Shown: one piece after another, positions 23,355-36,900 of the stretch | Layout: each line of letters begins with the position of its first letter | Position numbering within the stretch: position 1 is the first letter of the stretch | From: Ahaetulla prasina | Taxonomy: Eukaryota > Chordata > Lepidosauria > Squamata > Colubridae | DNA: 64,000 nt | NCBI RefSeq assembly: GCF_028640845.1 | Contig: NC_080540.1 | Coordinates: 132,088,420 to 132,152,419 of the forward strand | Direction of reading: 5' to 3' | Translations under genes and position numbers: made by a program | Notes under the pieces: generated by a model | The model's database searches: none | Seen by the model: the letters and a program-made list of their open reading frames with translations, nothing else | Told to the model about the DNA's origin: nothing

Positions 23355-26180
23355 ATAGAATAGAAATGTAGCTAATAGAATAGAATAACAGAGAAGACCT
23401 TAGAGGTCTTCTAGTCCAACCCCTGCTTAGGCAGGAAATCCTACACCACTTCAGAGAAATGGTTATCTAATCTCTTAAAAACTTCCAGTGTTGGAGCATA
23501 TACAACTTCTGGAGGCAAGTTGTTCCACTGATTGTTCTGTCAGGAAATTTCTCCTTAGTTCTAGGTTGCTTCTCTCCTTTATTAGTTTCCACCCATTGCT
23601 TCTTGTCCTACCCTCAGGTGCTTTGAAGAATAGCTTGACCCCCTCTTCTTTGTGGCAACCCCCTGTTATATCGGAACACTGCTATCATGACACCCCAGTT
23701 CTTCTTTTCATAATACTAGTTCCAGCAATTGTTATTTATGTTTTATTCTTGAATCCCCTAATCATCTTTGTTGCTCTTCTCTGCACTCTTTCTAGAGTCT
23801 CAACATCTTTTTTACATCGTGGCAACCAAAACTGAATGCAGTATTCCAAGCCTTACCAAGGCATTATAAAGTGGTATTAACACTTCACGTAATCTTGATT
23901 CTATCCCTATTTATGCAGCCTAGAACTGTGTTGGCTTTTTTGACAGCTGCTGCACACTGCTGGCTCATATTTAAGTGATTGTCCACTAGGACTCCAAGAT
24001 CCCTCTCACAGTAACCACTATTGGCAAGGTACCACATATACTGTACCTGTGCATTTGTTTTTCTTGCCTAAATGTAGAACCTTACTTTTTTCACTGTTGA
24101 ATTTCATTTTGTTAGATAGCGCCCAATGTTCAAGTCTGTCAAGATCCTTCTGTATCTTGAGCCTATCTTCTGGAGTGTTGGCTATTCCTGCAAGCTTGGT
24201 GTCGCCTGCAAATTTGATGAGTTCCCCATCTATCCCCTCATCCAAATCATTGATGAATTTGTTGAAGTGTACTGGGCTTAAAACAGAGCCCTGGGATACC
24301 CACTGCATACTTCTGTCCATGTAGATGCAGTTCCACTGAGGACTACACATTGCAGTTGGTCAGCCAGTTCCGAATCCATCTGGTAGTGATGCTGTCTAAC
24401 TCACGTTTCTATTTTATCAAGTAGTAGGTTATGGTCTATGTTGTCAAATGCCTTACTGAAGTGACCAAGTAAATTATATTGATAGCTTTCCTCTGGTCCA
24501 CTAGTTTTGTCAACTAGACAATAAGATTAGTCTGGCATGATCTGTTTTTGACAAACCCAAGTTGGCTTTTGGTTATTACTTTATTTGCTTCTAAGTATTC
24601 GCTAATTCGTTGCTTGATTATCTTTTCCAGAATCTTCCCTGTTATTGAGGTCAGGCTGATAGGTCTGTAGTTTCCTGGATCTATTTTTTTTTTTTTTTTG
24701 AAGATGGGGACTACATCAGCTCTTTTCCAGTCCTCTGGCAGTTCCCCTGTGCTCCAGGATCTTTGAAAGATATAGTTCAGTGGTTCTGAGATCTCATCTG
24801 CCAGTTCCTTCAGAACTTGGGGATGTAATCCATCCAGTCCTGGTGATTTGAACTCGTCTAGGGTAGACAGGTGCTCCCTTACCATTTTCTTCCCTATTTT
24901 AACTTGTTTTCTAGTCTGTTTTTTTGTGGTGCTTTTTTGATAGGTTGGACTGTTTTTTCCCTTTGTGTAAAGACAGATGCAAAAAACAAATTAAGTAGTT
25001 CTGCTTTCTGGCTGTTGCTTTTCACCTTCTTTCAACTTTCTCCCAGCAATGGTTTGGAAAAGTTTTCTTGACTTTTTTCTTGTTTTTAACAAGTTGGAAG
25101 AAGCATTTTTTGTTATTTTTTACTTTCGTTGCAAGCCTTTGTTCACTGTAAGCCTTAGCTTTCCTCACTTCATCTTTGCAGGCTCGGGCTATTTGCTGAT
25201 ATTCTGCCTTAGTTACGTACCCCTTTCCACTTTTTAAGTCTGTCCTTTTTGTTATTCAGTTTGTCAGAGTTCTTTATACAGCCATGCTGATTTCTTTTGA
25301 GAGCTGTTATTTTTCTTCTTCATTGGTATTATGCTAGACTGGGCTTTTATAATCTCTCTTTTTGAAATTTCTCAAGTATGAGTTGTTTTCCCCTTGAGGA
25401 TTCTCATCCATAGAATCCTTCCCACGCTCTAAGTTTATTGAAATTAGCTCTCTTAAAGTCCAAGCCTCTAATTGGACTTTGTTCTATTGCTTATGCTTGC
25501 ATAATATTGAATTCCAATATTTCATTATCACTTCCCCCCCCCAAGGTTCCCGTAGCTTCAACACCTTTTATCAATTAATCTCTGTTAGTGAGAATTAAGT
25601 CCAATATGGCTGATCTCCTTGTTCGCGCCTCTTACTTTTTGGGAAACAAAAGTTGTCTGCTGGGTTTGTCAGGAACCTTTTGAAACTTCCACTTGGTGCA
25701 GTTTTTCTCCCAGTTGATGTCAGGGTAGTTAAAATCCCTCATTACTATTGTGGTGTGCTTCCTACATACCTTAGTTAACTGACTAGCAAAAAGTTCATCC
25801 ATTTCCTTTGGTTGGGCGGCCTATGGTATACACCAATGGCAATGTCATTTCCCCCCCTTTTACATTGACCAAAATGCATTCCAGGCAGTTTTCATCATTG
25901 TCATGCTCTATTTCTGTAGAGATGTAGTTATTTCTTATATATAGTGCAACTCCTCTTTTATTTGGTCTATTTCTTTTAAATAATTTAAATCCCTCTAGCT
26001 GTATGTTCCATTTGTGGGTTTCATCCCACCAAGTTTCTGTAATGGCAACAATATCATATCTGCCCTCATTTACTTGAATTTCTAATTCACCCCGTTTATT
26101 CCTCATACCCTGTGCATTGGTGTATGGACATTTGAGTCTATTTTGACTGATCCTGTGTTTATTTTCTACATAACCTGTAT
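23355..26180 (-). pseudogene. Inverted CR1 LINE, about 2.8 kb, decayed
   Basis: In minus sense the order is endonuclease (YDIVAITETWWDETHKWN and GVALYIRNNYIS near 25.8-26.1 kb), then RT. The RT shows DEFKSPGLDGLHPQVLKELA, PEDWKRADVVPIFKKKKK, NYRPISLTSITGKILEKII, a damaged motif B (WVSQGSVLSPV) and LIKFAGDTKLAGIA. Motif C reads FAGD instead of FADD. Many frameshifts separate these blocks. The 3' end at 23355-23470 is the CR1 terminus (ggggttggactagaagacc) with an ATTCT/GTTATTCT tail. Confidence 0.85.
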
Positions 26181-26824
26181 TGTCCCCTACTGCTTACCAG
26201 TAATGTAATGGTCAAGGAAGGTTGTCACCTGTGCACTAGAACTGTATGTGGCTACCTGAAGGCACAGGCATTTAAGTTTTCAGATTTCATGGGTGAAAGT
26301 AGGCCAAAACATAGATCTTGCCATGGAATTGCATCCCATCCCGTTTATAATCTTGATTGCTTATGCTATGCTGTGGCCTGCATCCCAGGTCACCTTTTTC
26401 CTTCTTCAGTTGGTCACAGTGACAAAGAAATGTATCCAAGGACTGGAATTGCAATGTTGAATATTAAGAACGTGATTTTTTTTAATAGCGGCAAGACGAG
26501 GCACCACTGTAAAATAATTTCAAAGTGATGAATCTTAACAGAAACATTATCTAGAGACGAAACCATTAAAGTCATAGGTACCATACACAGGTACACAGGT
26601 ACCATAAAAGTCAAATTTATAATTAGTCTAAAGCAATCAAATTGTCTTGCTTCCTCCTTTTGTTGCAATAAAGTTTGAATTATATATTGTTATAAAGGTT
26701 TCCCAAATAGTCATATACTATATAACTAATACTGAACCTATACTTGGTTCTAAGGAATAACTATGGTTCACATGTAATGTCATAATCTATGGTTTTCAAA
26801 CCACCTGGCTGGATCCACACTATG
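26181..26824. other. Intergenic, unassigned
   Basis: No exon is recognised. The sequence near 26745-26825 looks like part of an older repeat (ctatggttttcaaaccacc) that hosts the following hAT element. Confidence 0.35.
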
Positions 26825-27167
26825 CACTAAGCCAGGGGTGTCAAACTCGATTCCATTGAGGGCAGCATCAGGATTGTGTTTGACGTGGGGGGGGGGGCTG
26901 TGGCCAGCTCAACGTCACTCGTGTTGGGGCATCTTTGGTGGCCCAAGCGCTCTGTCAGCAAAAACGGGCTCCCAAGCTCCATTTCGGCTGCGACGGCCTC
27001 CTGCAACCCTCTGCCAGCTAAAATGGAGCTTGAGAGGGCCACACACAGCCCTCCTGAGCTCCATTTTTGTTGGCAGAGGCACTGGGTCGCTTCTTCGCTG
27101 TTTCCAGAACAGCCCCGTGGGCCAAATCCAGCCCCTGGACCTTGAGTTTGACACCCCTGCACTAAGC
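26825..27167. mobile_element. hAT-like element with perfect 8-bp TSD
   Basis: Termini are caggggtgtcaaactcg (26833) and cttgagtttgacacccctg (27159), which are inverted repeats. Flanking target duplications are cactaagc on both sides. The interior is GC-rich and has long but meaningless open frames on both strands. Confidence 0.85.
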
Positions 27168-27623
27168 CAAGTGAACACCAAAGTAATTACATTTTATCTA
27201 AACACGCTGTGTAAACAGATCAGTGCTTGACACATTGGATAAGGAATAAGCTGGGATGGGATAGGAACTTCCCGCTAGATTGCATCTATAGCACATCTGT
27301 TTGATACATAGTGGGCAACACTGCAAAAGTTTGTTGTGTGCATGCATCGGTATAATGTTCAAATCATGACATTACAATGTGTACATTCTGTACCCAGATT
27401 TTGATATGCTGAAATTGGGAAGAAATAATTTCATATGTCTGCAGTTAGACATAATTACTGGTGTATGAAATCTGCTCAGAATACTCAAGGACACTCTTAA
27501 ATTGGAAACCTACCTCCAGCATCTGCTTTTACCCCAAGAATAAAGAATCAGCTTGAGATGGCTCCTCCGAAATGAGCAGCAGTAGTACTACTGTTATGTT
27601 TTGGAAAAGAAATACTATCAATC
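27168..27623. other. Intergenic sequence between the hAT element and MRPL27
   Basis: No gene or repeat is recognised. Confidence 0.4.
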
Positions 27624-27629
27624 TTTATT
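27624..27629 (-). terminator. MRPL27 polyadenylation signal
   Basis: AATAAA in minus sense, about 123 bp after the stop codon. It is the only canonical signal close to the last exon. Confidence 0.6.
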
Positions 27630-27751
27630 TCAGCAGCAGCACATCAAAGGTGTGTGTTGAGGGCATGTCTCTATGATATGCTGTAGATGCTCCAAATATT
27701 GCTTCATTCCCAGCTGCAGAAGACTAACCAAAAGTCATTCAGAACTAGCTC

Positions 27752-27958
27752 TCAGATCATGGTGATCAACTTAAAACTTCCCACTTTTTCGGTAGGAATA
27801 ACGTTGATGAAAGTTTTATACAGCACAGCTCCTTTGGGCAACTGGCAGATCACTTCTTGGCTTTCCTTGCCAGAGGCAGGTGGTACGTAGATTTCTTTCG
27901 TGAACCTCACAACTCCATCTTCAAGAGCGTACAACCATTTGTTGCAGCCCATCCCCAC
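27752..27958 (-). CDS. MRPL27: MRPL27 exon 4 (stop)
   Basis: Acceptor ttgacccag, 207 bp. It encodes [15 protein letters not shown] through [18 protein letters not shown] and the terminal TMI, with stop TGA at 27754-27752. Confidence 0.95.
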   Translation of the reverse strand: MGMGCNKWLYALEDGVVRFTKEIYVPPASGKESQEVICQLPKGAVLYKTFINVIPTEKVGSFKLITMI

Positions 27959-30900
27959 CTGGGTCAATGAGACAGAATCATAATTTTAGAAGGGAAGAAG
28001 CAGCCTCTGGAGCAGAGTGCAAACCATGCCTATCATTGGGACTGCCAGCAGTTCTCAAACTGGTACAGTCTGGCACAATTGTGTGCTAAACTAAAGCACA
28101 ACTGCTTGTCCGAGAAAGACGCCACTATCACCAGAATGATACAGCATAATGAAAAGATGTCAAAGTGAGACTACAGGATTTCAGTTACTTGCACAAATAA
28201 AAGCCACTTCTGCAAATTAAATTCAGAATCCCTGCTCTGGTAGGGTTTATACTTGTAACCCGGGATGACTAGTTTTATGGGATGTAGCAAGTAATTTGGT
28301 TTCTTTGCAAGCCAATTACATTGGCTCCTTGTGTCCCCAGCTTTTGTTGACACCTGCTCCTGATGGTGTTTTGAAATTCTAATACTGTCATAGTTGAACC
28401 CATTCAGCCTGAATCTGGTTCCATGCCAGCTGAATAAGATGACTGTCATCTTGTAAGCCCCAAAAATGTTGAGTGACAGCTGATTTCTTCACACCCAAAA
28501 GTGGCTGAAGATAATTTTGGCCTTAAAGATGGTATCTCCAGCAAGCCCAATTTTATACGATATCATTCTACCCAGCTACTTCTCGGAAGAATAAGCAAAC
28601 ATTTCTCTCTAGAAGGCACGGATTACAAAAATATATGTAAGTTGTGCTGTGGATCAATGTAAACAAATGCCTAATTATTTTCCTTTTCCACAACTTGGTT
28701 TTTTCCCTCCTCTGATGATCAAAGTCATCCAACGTACCATGATGGGTTTTTTAAAATTATTTTTATTTAACATTTACACCTTTAAAATCTTTGCTACATT
28801 TTTACAGCTTTCCAATACTGGCATCTTTAGTAATATACATTTTATCTTTCAACCAACTATATACTTTTTACATATTTTCTTATGTTGTTCTTTCTTTACC
28901 TCATGGTATTCTATGGGGGGAAGAAGGGTTGTCCCATCTATGAGAATGGGTTTCCAGAGTATCTGACATATTCTTGTATTTCATATTGCAACTACATTGG
29001 ATCTGAATTTTTACTAAATATAAAGAAGTGGTTCAAAGTCTGTGAAACACTAATCGGGGTGAGAGAGAGGCTCCAGTTTCTGGTTATTAATGTCAGCACA
29101 TTAATAGCAAGAGATAAAAAAAAAGAATTTTATTCTGGTCTTGGCTGAGAGAAAGAGAGAAAAATGATAAAAATGAGGCCAAGAGGTTTGACAGACAATA
29201 ATGAAAAATGTTTAATTCCAGGATAATTTAGAGTAAGACAAGGAAACAGATGCTTTGATAAAAATGGAATGAAGTCTTAATTAAGTGGTATTTGAAATAA
29301 CAAAGAGAACATCTTACGTGAGCTCCCGGATGCCACCGAATCACACGCTGAGTGGCCAATATGTTGCCTGCATGAACAAATTGTCCTGCAAATGAGTTAA
29401 AGAAAGTAATTAAACCTCAGAAACAAGACAGCTTGAATGCATTTTAGCTGAATACAACTGGACAAAATACAACAGAGCAACTTTCTTTAACATTCCTTCT
29501 CACAAAATAGGATCCATTGCAGAAGAGGTCAAAGGTGAAAGAACTGAGACTCAAGCCTTGAGAGTCATACCCCTAATTTTACTTAGTCTGATTGGCTGAC
29601 ACTTCTAGCACACATATACAAAGTATTTTCTCGATAGATTATCAGAACAGCCTCAATTCATACATTAATACATCACCAAATTACACTCCATGTAGTGTAG
29701 ACTGCCATCTTGAGATTACCAAGGGGAAAAGAAAGAAAACTTCCTTTTCAGTAATCCTGAATCCAAATTCAAGTATAGGTAGTCCTTGACTTACTACCAC
29801 AATTGAGACCAGAATTTCGGTTGCTAAGTAAGACAGCTGTTAAGTGATTTGTGCTTTGATTTTACAACCTTGTTTCCATGGTTATTAAGCAAATCACTCC
29901 ATTAAGCGAATCATTTGGTTGTTTAGCTAATCCAGCTTCCCCCATTGACTTTGCTTGTCAGAAGCCAGCTGGGAAGGTCACAAAATGGCGATTACAAGAC
30001 CTTGAGATGCTGCAACCATCGTAAATACAGGCCAGTTACCAAGCACCCAAATTTGACCATGGAGATATTTAGGAGGCCATATGAGAACTAGTCGTAAATC
30101 ACCTTTTTCAGGCCATTGTAATTCAAACAATTGCTAAACAAATGGCTTTAAGTCGAAAATTACTTGTAACCCAACATATTATGTTTTAATTTACAAGGAC
30201 TCATGGGGACATCTTTGCTTTCCTCATAGGGGAATTATGAAAAAGACAAAATTAGGAGGGCTGCTAAACTAAGTGGGAATATAGGAAGTGGGACTTACGA
30301 TAGCACTGAATTGTTTTGTATTTGTGTGAGAAGGATGAAGAAATCTGGGATCTGTCCGTGCAACTTACTGATTATGTTGAGCAGGATGACACAAGGAAAG
30401 AGTCCCCTCTGCATCATTACAGGCACAGACTGTCCATGTTCTGAGGCATATTAATGACTCATCCACCTTGGACTAAGCATTGTAACTTGATGGTTTGGAG
30501 CAGGGGTCTCCAACCTTGGCAACTTTTAAGACTTGTGGACTTTAACTCCCAGTCTCAGCAAAGCTGGCTGAGATTTCTGGGTGTTGAAGTCCACAAGTCT
30601 TAAAGTTGCCAAGGTTGGAGACCCCTGGTTTGGAGAGTCGTATTTGTTTGGGTTTGGAAATTACCAGGGCTTGGACTGGTCAGTGTTTGGGGATGTAGAC
30701 CACCAGGGAATGTCAAGTCTGTAGAAAAATGTGGACTTTGGCAAACATCCTGGAGGAAGGAAATTGACAAATCTCTTCAGTACTATTGTCAAGAGAATGA
30801 TATAGATGTGGCTATATAATCACCAAGAGTCAACCAACATCACTTCTGATTAGGTTCATTTCAAATGGAGCAAGAATCTATCCGAATCTGTATCCACTGA

Positions 30901-33900
30901 AGTTAAACTCTTCTGGCTTAAAAAAGAAACGCCGTATAATATGTTCTCCAGCTTTGTTACTGCAAAAACTATTCTTGTGTAATTCCTTAAGGATATAAAC
31001 TAATGTTACACTTTGAACAAAGGAGGAACCATACATTGGCTTGCTTCAAGGTTTGCCAGGATGGTCCTGAATTGTCTGCATGCATCTCCTCCCAAATTCC
31101 ATGTGCACTCTGACCTTGCAGGGTTTGTTAAGGCTAGGGTTAAGTTAGGCTCTCTGTTCCCTAACCCACTTTTTATCCCATCACAAGAGAGCTGGATTTC
31201 CTAGGCATATAAAGAAATGGTGAACTGCATCAAGCTAATAGCCCATTTAGACCAGCCTTTAATGGCCCTCAAACAGATGCCTCTATCAAAGCTCATAAAC
31301 TTAGCAAGGAGGGCAAGCACCCTTTTCCACTGTTCCTACAAAGCAGCTGATACGTCAGGAGTGCTGTTGAAAATTCTGGAGACACCAAGCAACCATCAAG
31401 ACTACTGACTATTAATAACTCTTATCTAACCCCCTAATCTAACCCCCTTTTTATAATGGTCTAAATCTCTAGCTGTGACCATTTGATTGCAGCATATTCA
31501 ATTTAACTGGAATTAACATACATTTTTTGTTAAAAAGGAAAGAGTTCCTCAAGTCAAAAGTGACTTCTAGCAACTCCAGGTACATTTTGTCAAAAAATTA
31601 CATGAGCAATACAGAATTTGCCAATGGCTTCTTCTAGGATATTTTTCTGGCTCCACAATCCAATCTACAGCTGACGTTTCCTGGCAAGGAAGGACTTCCC
31701 AGTGAAGAGATAAGCAACATCTGATCCTGCTTAGATTATTGACAGCAGGCAAGGCCAATAAAAGATACTGCATCTGTTCTGACTACTAGTTTTTTTTTTA
31801 AAAAAAACTTCTTTTCATTAGTCTTGAATCTTTGAATTTAAAATTTAGTGGATCTTGAAAAACCATGCAGTTTTGTGTTCAATTGTCTTAATGAAGGTGT
31901 TACATAAGACAGTGTTTCTCAGCATTGGCAATTTTAAGATATGTGGACTTCAATTCCCTGAATTTCCCAGCATTATGACCACATTATTTTAAATTCGTCA
32001 TGGTTCAGAAACTGTCCTAAGATGAAAACTGAAATAAATATTATCACTACCATCACCACTATATTATCAAATTGGGGGAGAGGAGGAATACAGGGACTAC
32101 TGACTCTCCCCATCCCACCCAGTCTCCTTATTTCCAGGATTTTAACACTTTTTAGCATACAGATAGGTCCTTGACTTGCAACAGTTCATTTAGTGACTGT
32201 TTGAAGTTACAACTGCACCGAAAAAGTGATTTACAATCATTTTTCACACTAATGGCTACTGCAGCATCCCCATGGTCATGTGACTTATATTTGGATGCTT
32301 GACAACTGCAACCATATTTATGATGGTTGCAGTGTCCCAAGGTCTTGTGATCCCCTTTTGTAACTTTCTAACAAGCAAAGTCAATGGAGGAGCCAGATTC
32401 ACTTAACAACCATGTGACTAACTTAACAACTGCAGTGGTTCCCTTAACAAATGTGTTAAGGAAAGTCATAAAATGTGGCAAAACTCACTCAACCAATTTC
32501 TCACTTAGCAACATAAATTTTGGGCTCAATTGTGGTCGTAAGTTGGGGACTACCTGTATTTCCTTAAAGCTTCATGTGTATATAACGCTACAAAAGCAAC
32601 CCACATTGAAGAGGCTTGCAATTATTCTTTCCCCCCACATCTGGGCTCTGCTTCAACATCTGTCGTGTCCCACTCCTCCGCTGACAGCTGGGTCAGGGAA
32701 ATCCGAATCAGGCTTGCCTCTGCAGCTCTGCCCAAAGTCCTAGCAAAGTCCTCAGAGCAGGCAGGAGACCAGAAAGTGACTTCAGCAAGATAAGTTTGAC
32801 TTTTGCCTGACTCAGAGACTGCCAGAAAGTAGATCCTTTATATAGGCCATGGGGTGTGGCTCCATGACTCAGCACTCATTAAGGCCTGCCCCTCCCTTCC
32901 CCCTGTTGCCTCCGCCTATCCAATCTTCTGATGCGAGGATTACTCCAATCAGCTGTTGGGAATAAACCCTCCTCAGGCTCACATGCTGTGGAGGAGGGGG
33001 AGGGGTCTAGCTGCTCCGTTTGCCTGGGCATGGAGTCAGGGCTGGGGCCGGGAGATTCTCCTTCTTCTGCAGTTTGTGTGGGCATGGAGCCAGGACTTGG
33101 GCCAGGAGGCATACATTCCTCAGTGTTCGGGAGCAGGTAAGAAGGCCCCGGCTGCTCTGAGGGCGGGCAAGACACAACAACATCTTACTGTTAGAGCAAT
33201 GTTTTCCCCCCACATCTGGACATCAGTCTTCAACATCTGACTATTAGAACAATGTTTCTCAACCTCAGACACTTTTAAGTTGTGTGGACTTCAAGTCCCA
33301 GAATTCCACAAGCAATCCACACAGTTTAAGAGGCTGAGATTGAGAAACCCTGCTTTAGAGAGGAAAAAAAGGATTGGAGCCAAAAATATTTTTTTTTTGG
33401 TTTCCTTTCCTCCCACACTGATCCTTCTCTCAGTAAATACATGTTCAAATTCCTATGGCCATGGTATGCTACAAGGGAACCTTGCAGTAACATAAAGAAT
33501 AATAAATATATCATTGCACATTGAACTTCATAAAAGGCACTCTGCACATGATCAGAGAATGATAGAATCATAGGGCTGGAAGGTAATTTTTTGTCCCCTA
33601 AGGGCTTTTGGCTTAAAAGTTATTTTTGCTATCAAGGGTGCTTTTGGAGGGATACTTCTGCAAAATATGTAGTTTACTGAATATCCTTATCTTCCCTCTG
33701 GTTTCCCAATAACATACCACTGGCTACAATTTTGACACAATTTACCAGTCAGGTTTACTCACCAGCAAGCAAGGATGGCGTAAAGGAAGAATCAGCAACA
33801 TTTTACAGAGTTATATAAACCTGATAAGACATTTCACTTAATTTATTTAGACTCTCCCTATTGTATCCCCCTACTCCACCCGCCAGGTTATATTCTAAAA

Positions 33901-36900
33901 AAAATGTGCAAAATATAAGCACTAATTTTAAATAGTGGACCTACATTCTGCAATAAATAGACGGAATTCTACAGTAAACTACTGCAGTCCTACCACCTAC
34001 TGGCTGTCTCATAGTTGACAGGCATAACACAGGAATATCCAGCCTGCCAAATAATGTTCATCAATGACAAAAGGCAACTTTACCTGGAACAGTTTACATC
34101 CTGCATCAATACCTTTAATACCATCAAATAACATCATCTCCCTATCCCAGATCCTTGGGAATCAATAAAAGATAAAGGTAAAGGTTACCCTCGCACATAT
34201 GTGCTAGTCGTTCCCGACTCTAGGGGGTGGTGCTCATCTCCATTTCAAAGCCGAAGAGCCAGCACTGTCCGAAGACTCTCCGTGGTCATATGGCCGGCAT
34301 GACTAAACGGCAAAGGCGCATGGAACGCTGTTACCTTCCCACCAAAGGTGGTCCCTATTTTTCTACTTACATTTTTTACGTGCTTTCGAACTGCTAGGTT
34401 GACAGAAGCTGAGACAAGTAATGGGAGCTCACCCTGTTATGCAGCACTAGGGATTCGAACCGCTGAACTGCCGACTTCTGGATCAACAAGCTCAGCATCT
34501 TAGCAACTGAGCCACCTCATTCCTATATGTATTGGGAATCAATAGGTGGCTAAAAATGCCAAATCCAGTCTAAAGAGCTGGCTGAATGCAACAAACCATA
34601 ATACATGGTACTTAATATGTCAATGCATTGACAAAATTTCCATCTGTCAGTCGCAGAAGGCCACACTGCTTAGACCTGCATGTAGATTGTAATACAGGTA
34701 GTACTTGACTTACAACCGTTCATTTAATAAGTCCTTCGGAAGAAGGGCGGTATAGAAATTGGATTATAAATAAATAAAATAAATAAATGACCATTCAAAA
34801 TTAGAACAGCACTGAAAAAGTGACTTATGACTGTTTTTCACACTTACAACCATTGTAAGGTCACATGATCAAAATTTAGATGCTTGGCAACTGACTCACA
34901 TTTATGACAGTTGCAGTATCCTGGGACCATGTAATCACCTTTCGCAACCTTCTGACAAGCAAAGTCAATGGGGAAGCCAGATTCACTTAACAACGTTACT
35001 AACTTAACATCTGCAATGATTCACTTAACAACTGTGGCAAGAAAGGTCATAAAATGGGACAAAACTCACTTAACAAGTGTTTTACTTAGCAACATAAATT
35101 TTGGGCTCAATTGTGTTCGTAAGTCAAGGACTACCTGTCTGCCGATTCATTAAAACAGCCTAAGTTCTTGAGAAGGATTCAATGCATATGAAGGCCAAGA
35201 CCAGCTAAAGAACTGGCAGCTGTGATCTCACATTGTTGTGAACAGATGAAAATAATTGATTAAATTTATATGCTGCCCAACTCCCAGGCATTCTAGGCCA
35301 CTTTACAAATTGGTAAAAAAATATTCAAAAACAAATAAAAAACCAAAAAATGAAAAATAAAAAAGATGTCCGAAGTGACAAAACTGGATGGAACAAAGGG
35401 AAGAGGAAGGAAAAGGGTTCTTCAATCACCAAAGCCATGGCTTCAGGGCCCTTCAAACAGTATAGTCCGTGTTTGATAGCAAAGAGCAAGAAAATTAATC
35501 TGGGTTTTTTTGCAGTTGGTTTTGTTGATGGGCTGTTAATAACAACAACATAATATATAACAATAATAAGCAGGGAACTGAATTTAAATGATTGAGAAAC
35601 TTACCATCTAATTTTTTGAAGCCGTATCTTTTCCCAGTTCTGTTCCCTCCACGATTTCTGGTGCTGCCTCCACTTTTTTTGGATGCAAATCTCACCACAG
35701 TTGCACTGAATGTGGGAACAGGCAAAACTGTTACAGGAAAGGGAAGAAAGCAAGAGGTTCCAATGATTTGTGTGATAATAAAAAGCATGTGCTGTGAGCC
35801 AGCAGTTCCCAGTCCAAAATGCAAATCAATAAACCCTATTCAAGACAATTTGAAAGAACTACAGCTTAGTTTAGTAAGTTTAAATAGCTTATCTAAAACA
35901 AAACATCAGAAGAGTTCAATCTTCCAGATTTCAGGTTGGGGAGACTGTTCCAGGAGGCTGGCACCACAACTAAAAAGCACCAAATGCCAGCAAAACCTTT
36001 TTGAACTTTTTTGGGATAGTAACCCTCAGCATCCTATTTAGGACATGGATGCTTGGACAGGTAGATTTTATAGTGTTTGAAGCAAGCAATCATGCAAGTA
36101 GGAAAAGTACCAAACCACAGAGGTGCAATCAAACACTCAGAATTATTAATTTATAAGCTAATCAATTATTCAGCCAAATTGTTCCTAAAGATGGTTCCAT
36201 GATTCTGAGACACTGCAACCATCATAAATAAATATGAGCTACTTGCCAAGCATCCAAATTCTGATCACGTGACTACGGGGATGCTGCAACGGTCACAGTG
36301 TAAAAAATGGTCATACGTCACTTTTTTCAGAGCTGTTGTAACTTTAAATGAAGGGTTGTAAGTCGAGGACTACCTGTACTGGTTGAAGTCAGTGGTAAAA
36401 GAAAATGGCCTAAAATTCTTAGGATTTTCTCAAAAAAAAAAAAAAGCCATATCTGGGTTTTGTCAAAATCATATTGTTCACCTGCTCCAAAATGGGACCT
36501 CTAAGAATTTTTTAAAAGACAGGCTAATCTAAATTCTGAAAGCTAAGGAACAATAGAATAAAAAATTTTATTGGCCAAGTGTGATTGGACACACAAGGAA
36601 TTTCTCTTTGGTGAATATGCTCTCAGTGTACATAAAAGAAAAGATACGTTCATCAAGAATCATAAAGTACAACACTTAATGATAGTCATAGGGTACAAAT
36701 AAGCAATCAGGAAACAATATCAATATAAATTTAAGGCCTCTGGTGGCTCAGACTGGTAAGACAGTCTGTTATTAACAGCAGCTGCCTGCAATTACTGCAG
36801 GTTCAAGCCCCATCAGGCCCAAGGTTGACTCAGCCTTCCATCCTTATAAGGTAGGTAAAATGAGGACCCAGATTGTTGGGGGCAATAAGTTGACTTTGTA

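Noticed and set aside
26827..27230. Open frames of 88-130 codons on both strands
   Set aside because: They lie within the hAT element at 26833-27159 with perfect TSD.
32879..33240. Overlapping proline/serine-rich open frames on both strands
   Set aside because: They lie wholly inside a solo LTR with clear TSD, and have no splice or domain support.
35592..36041. 149-codon plus-strand open frame
   Set aside because: It is the antisense of MRPL27 exon 2 plus intron sequence.
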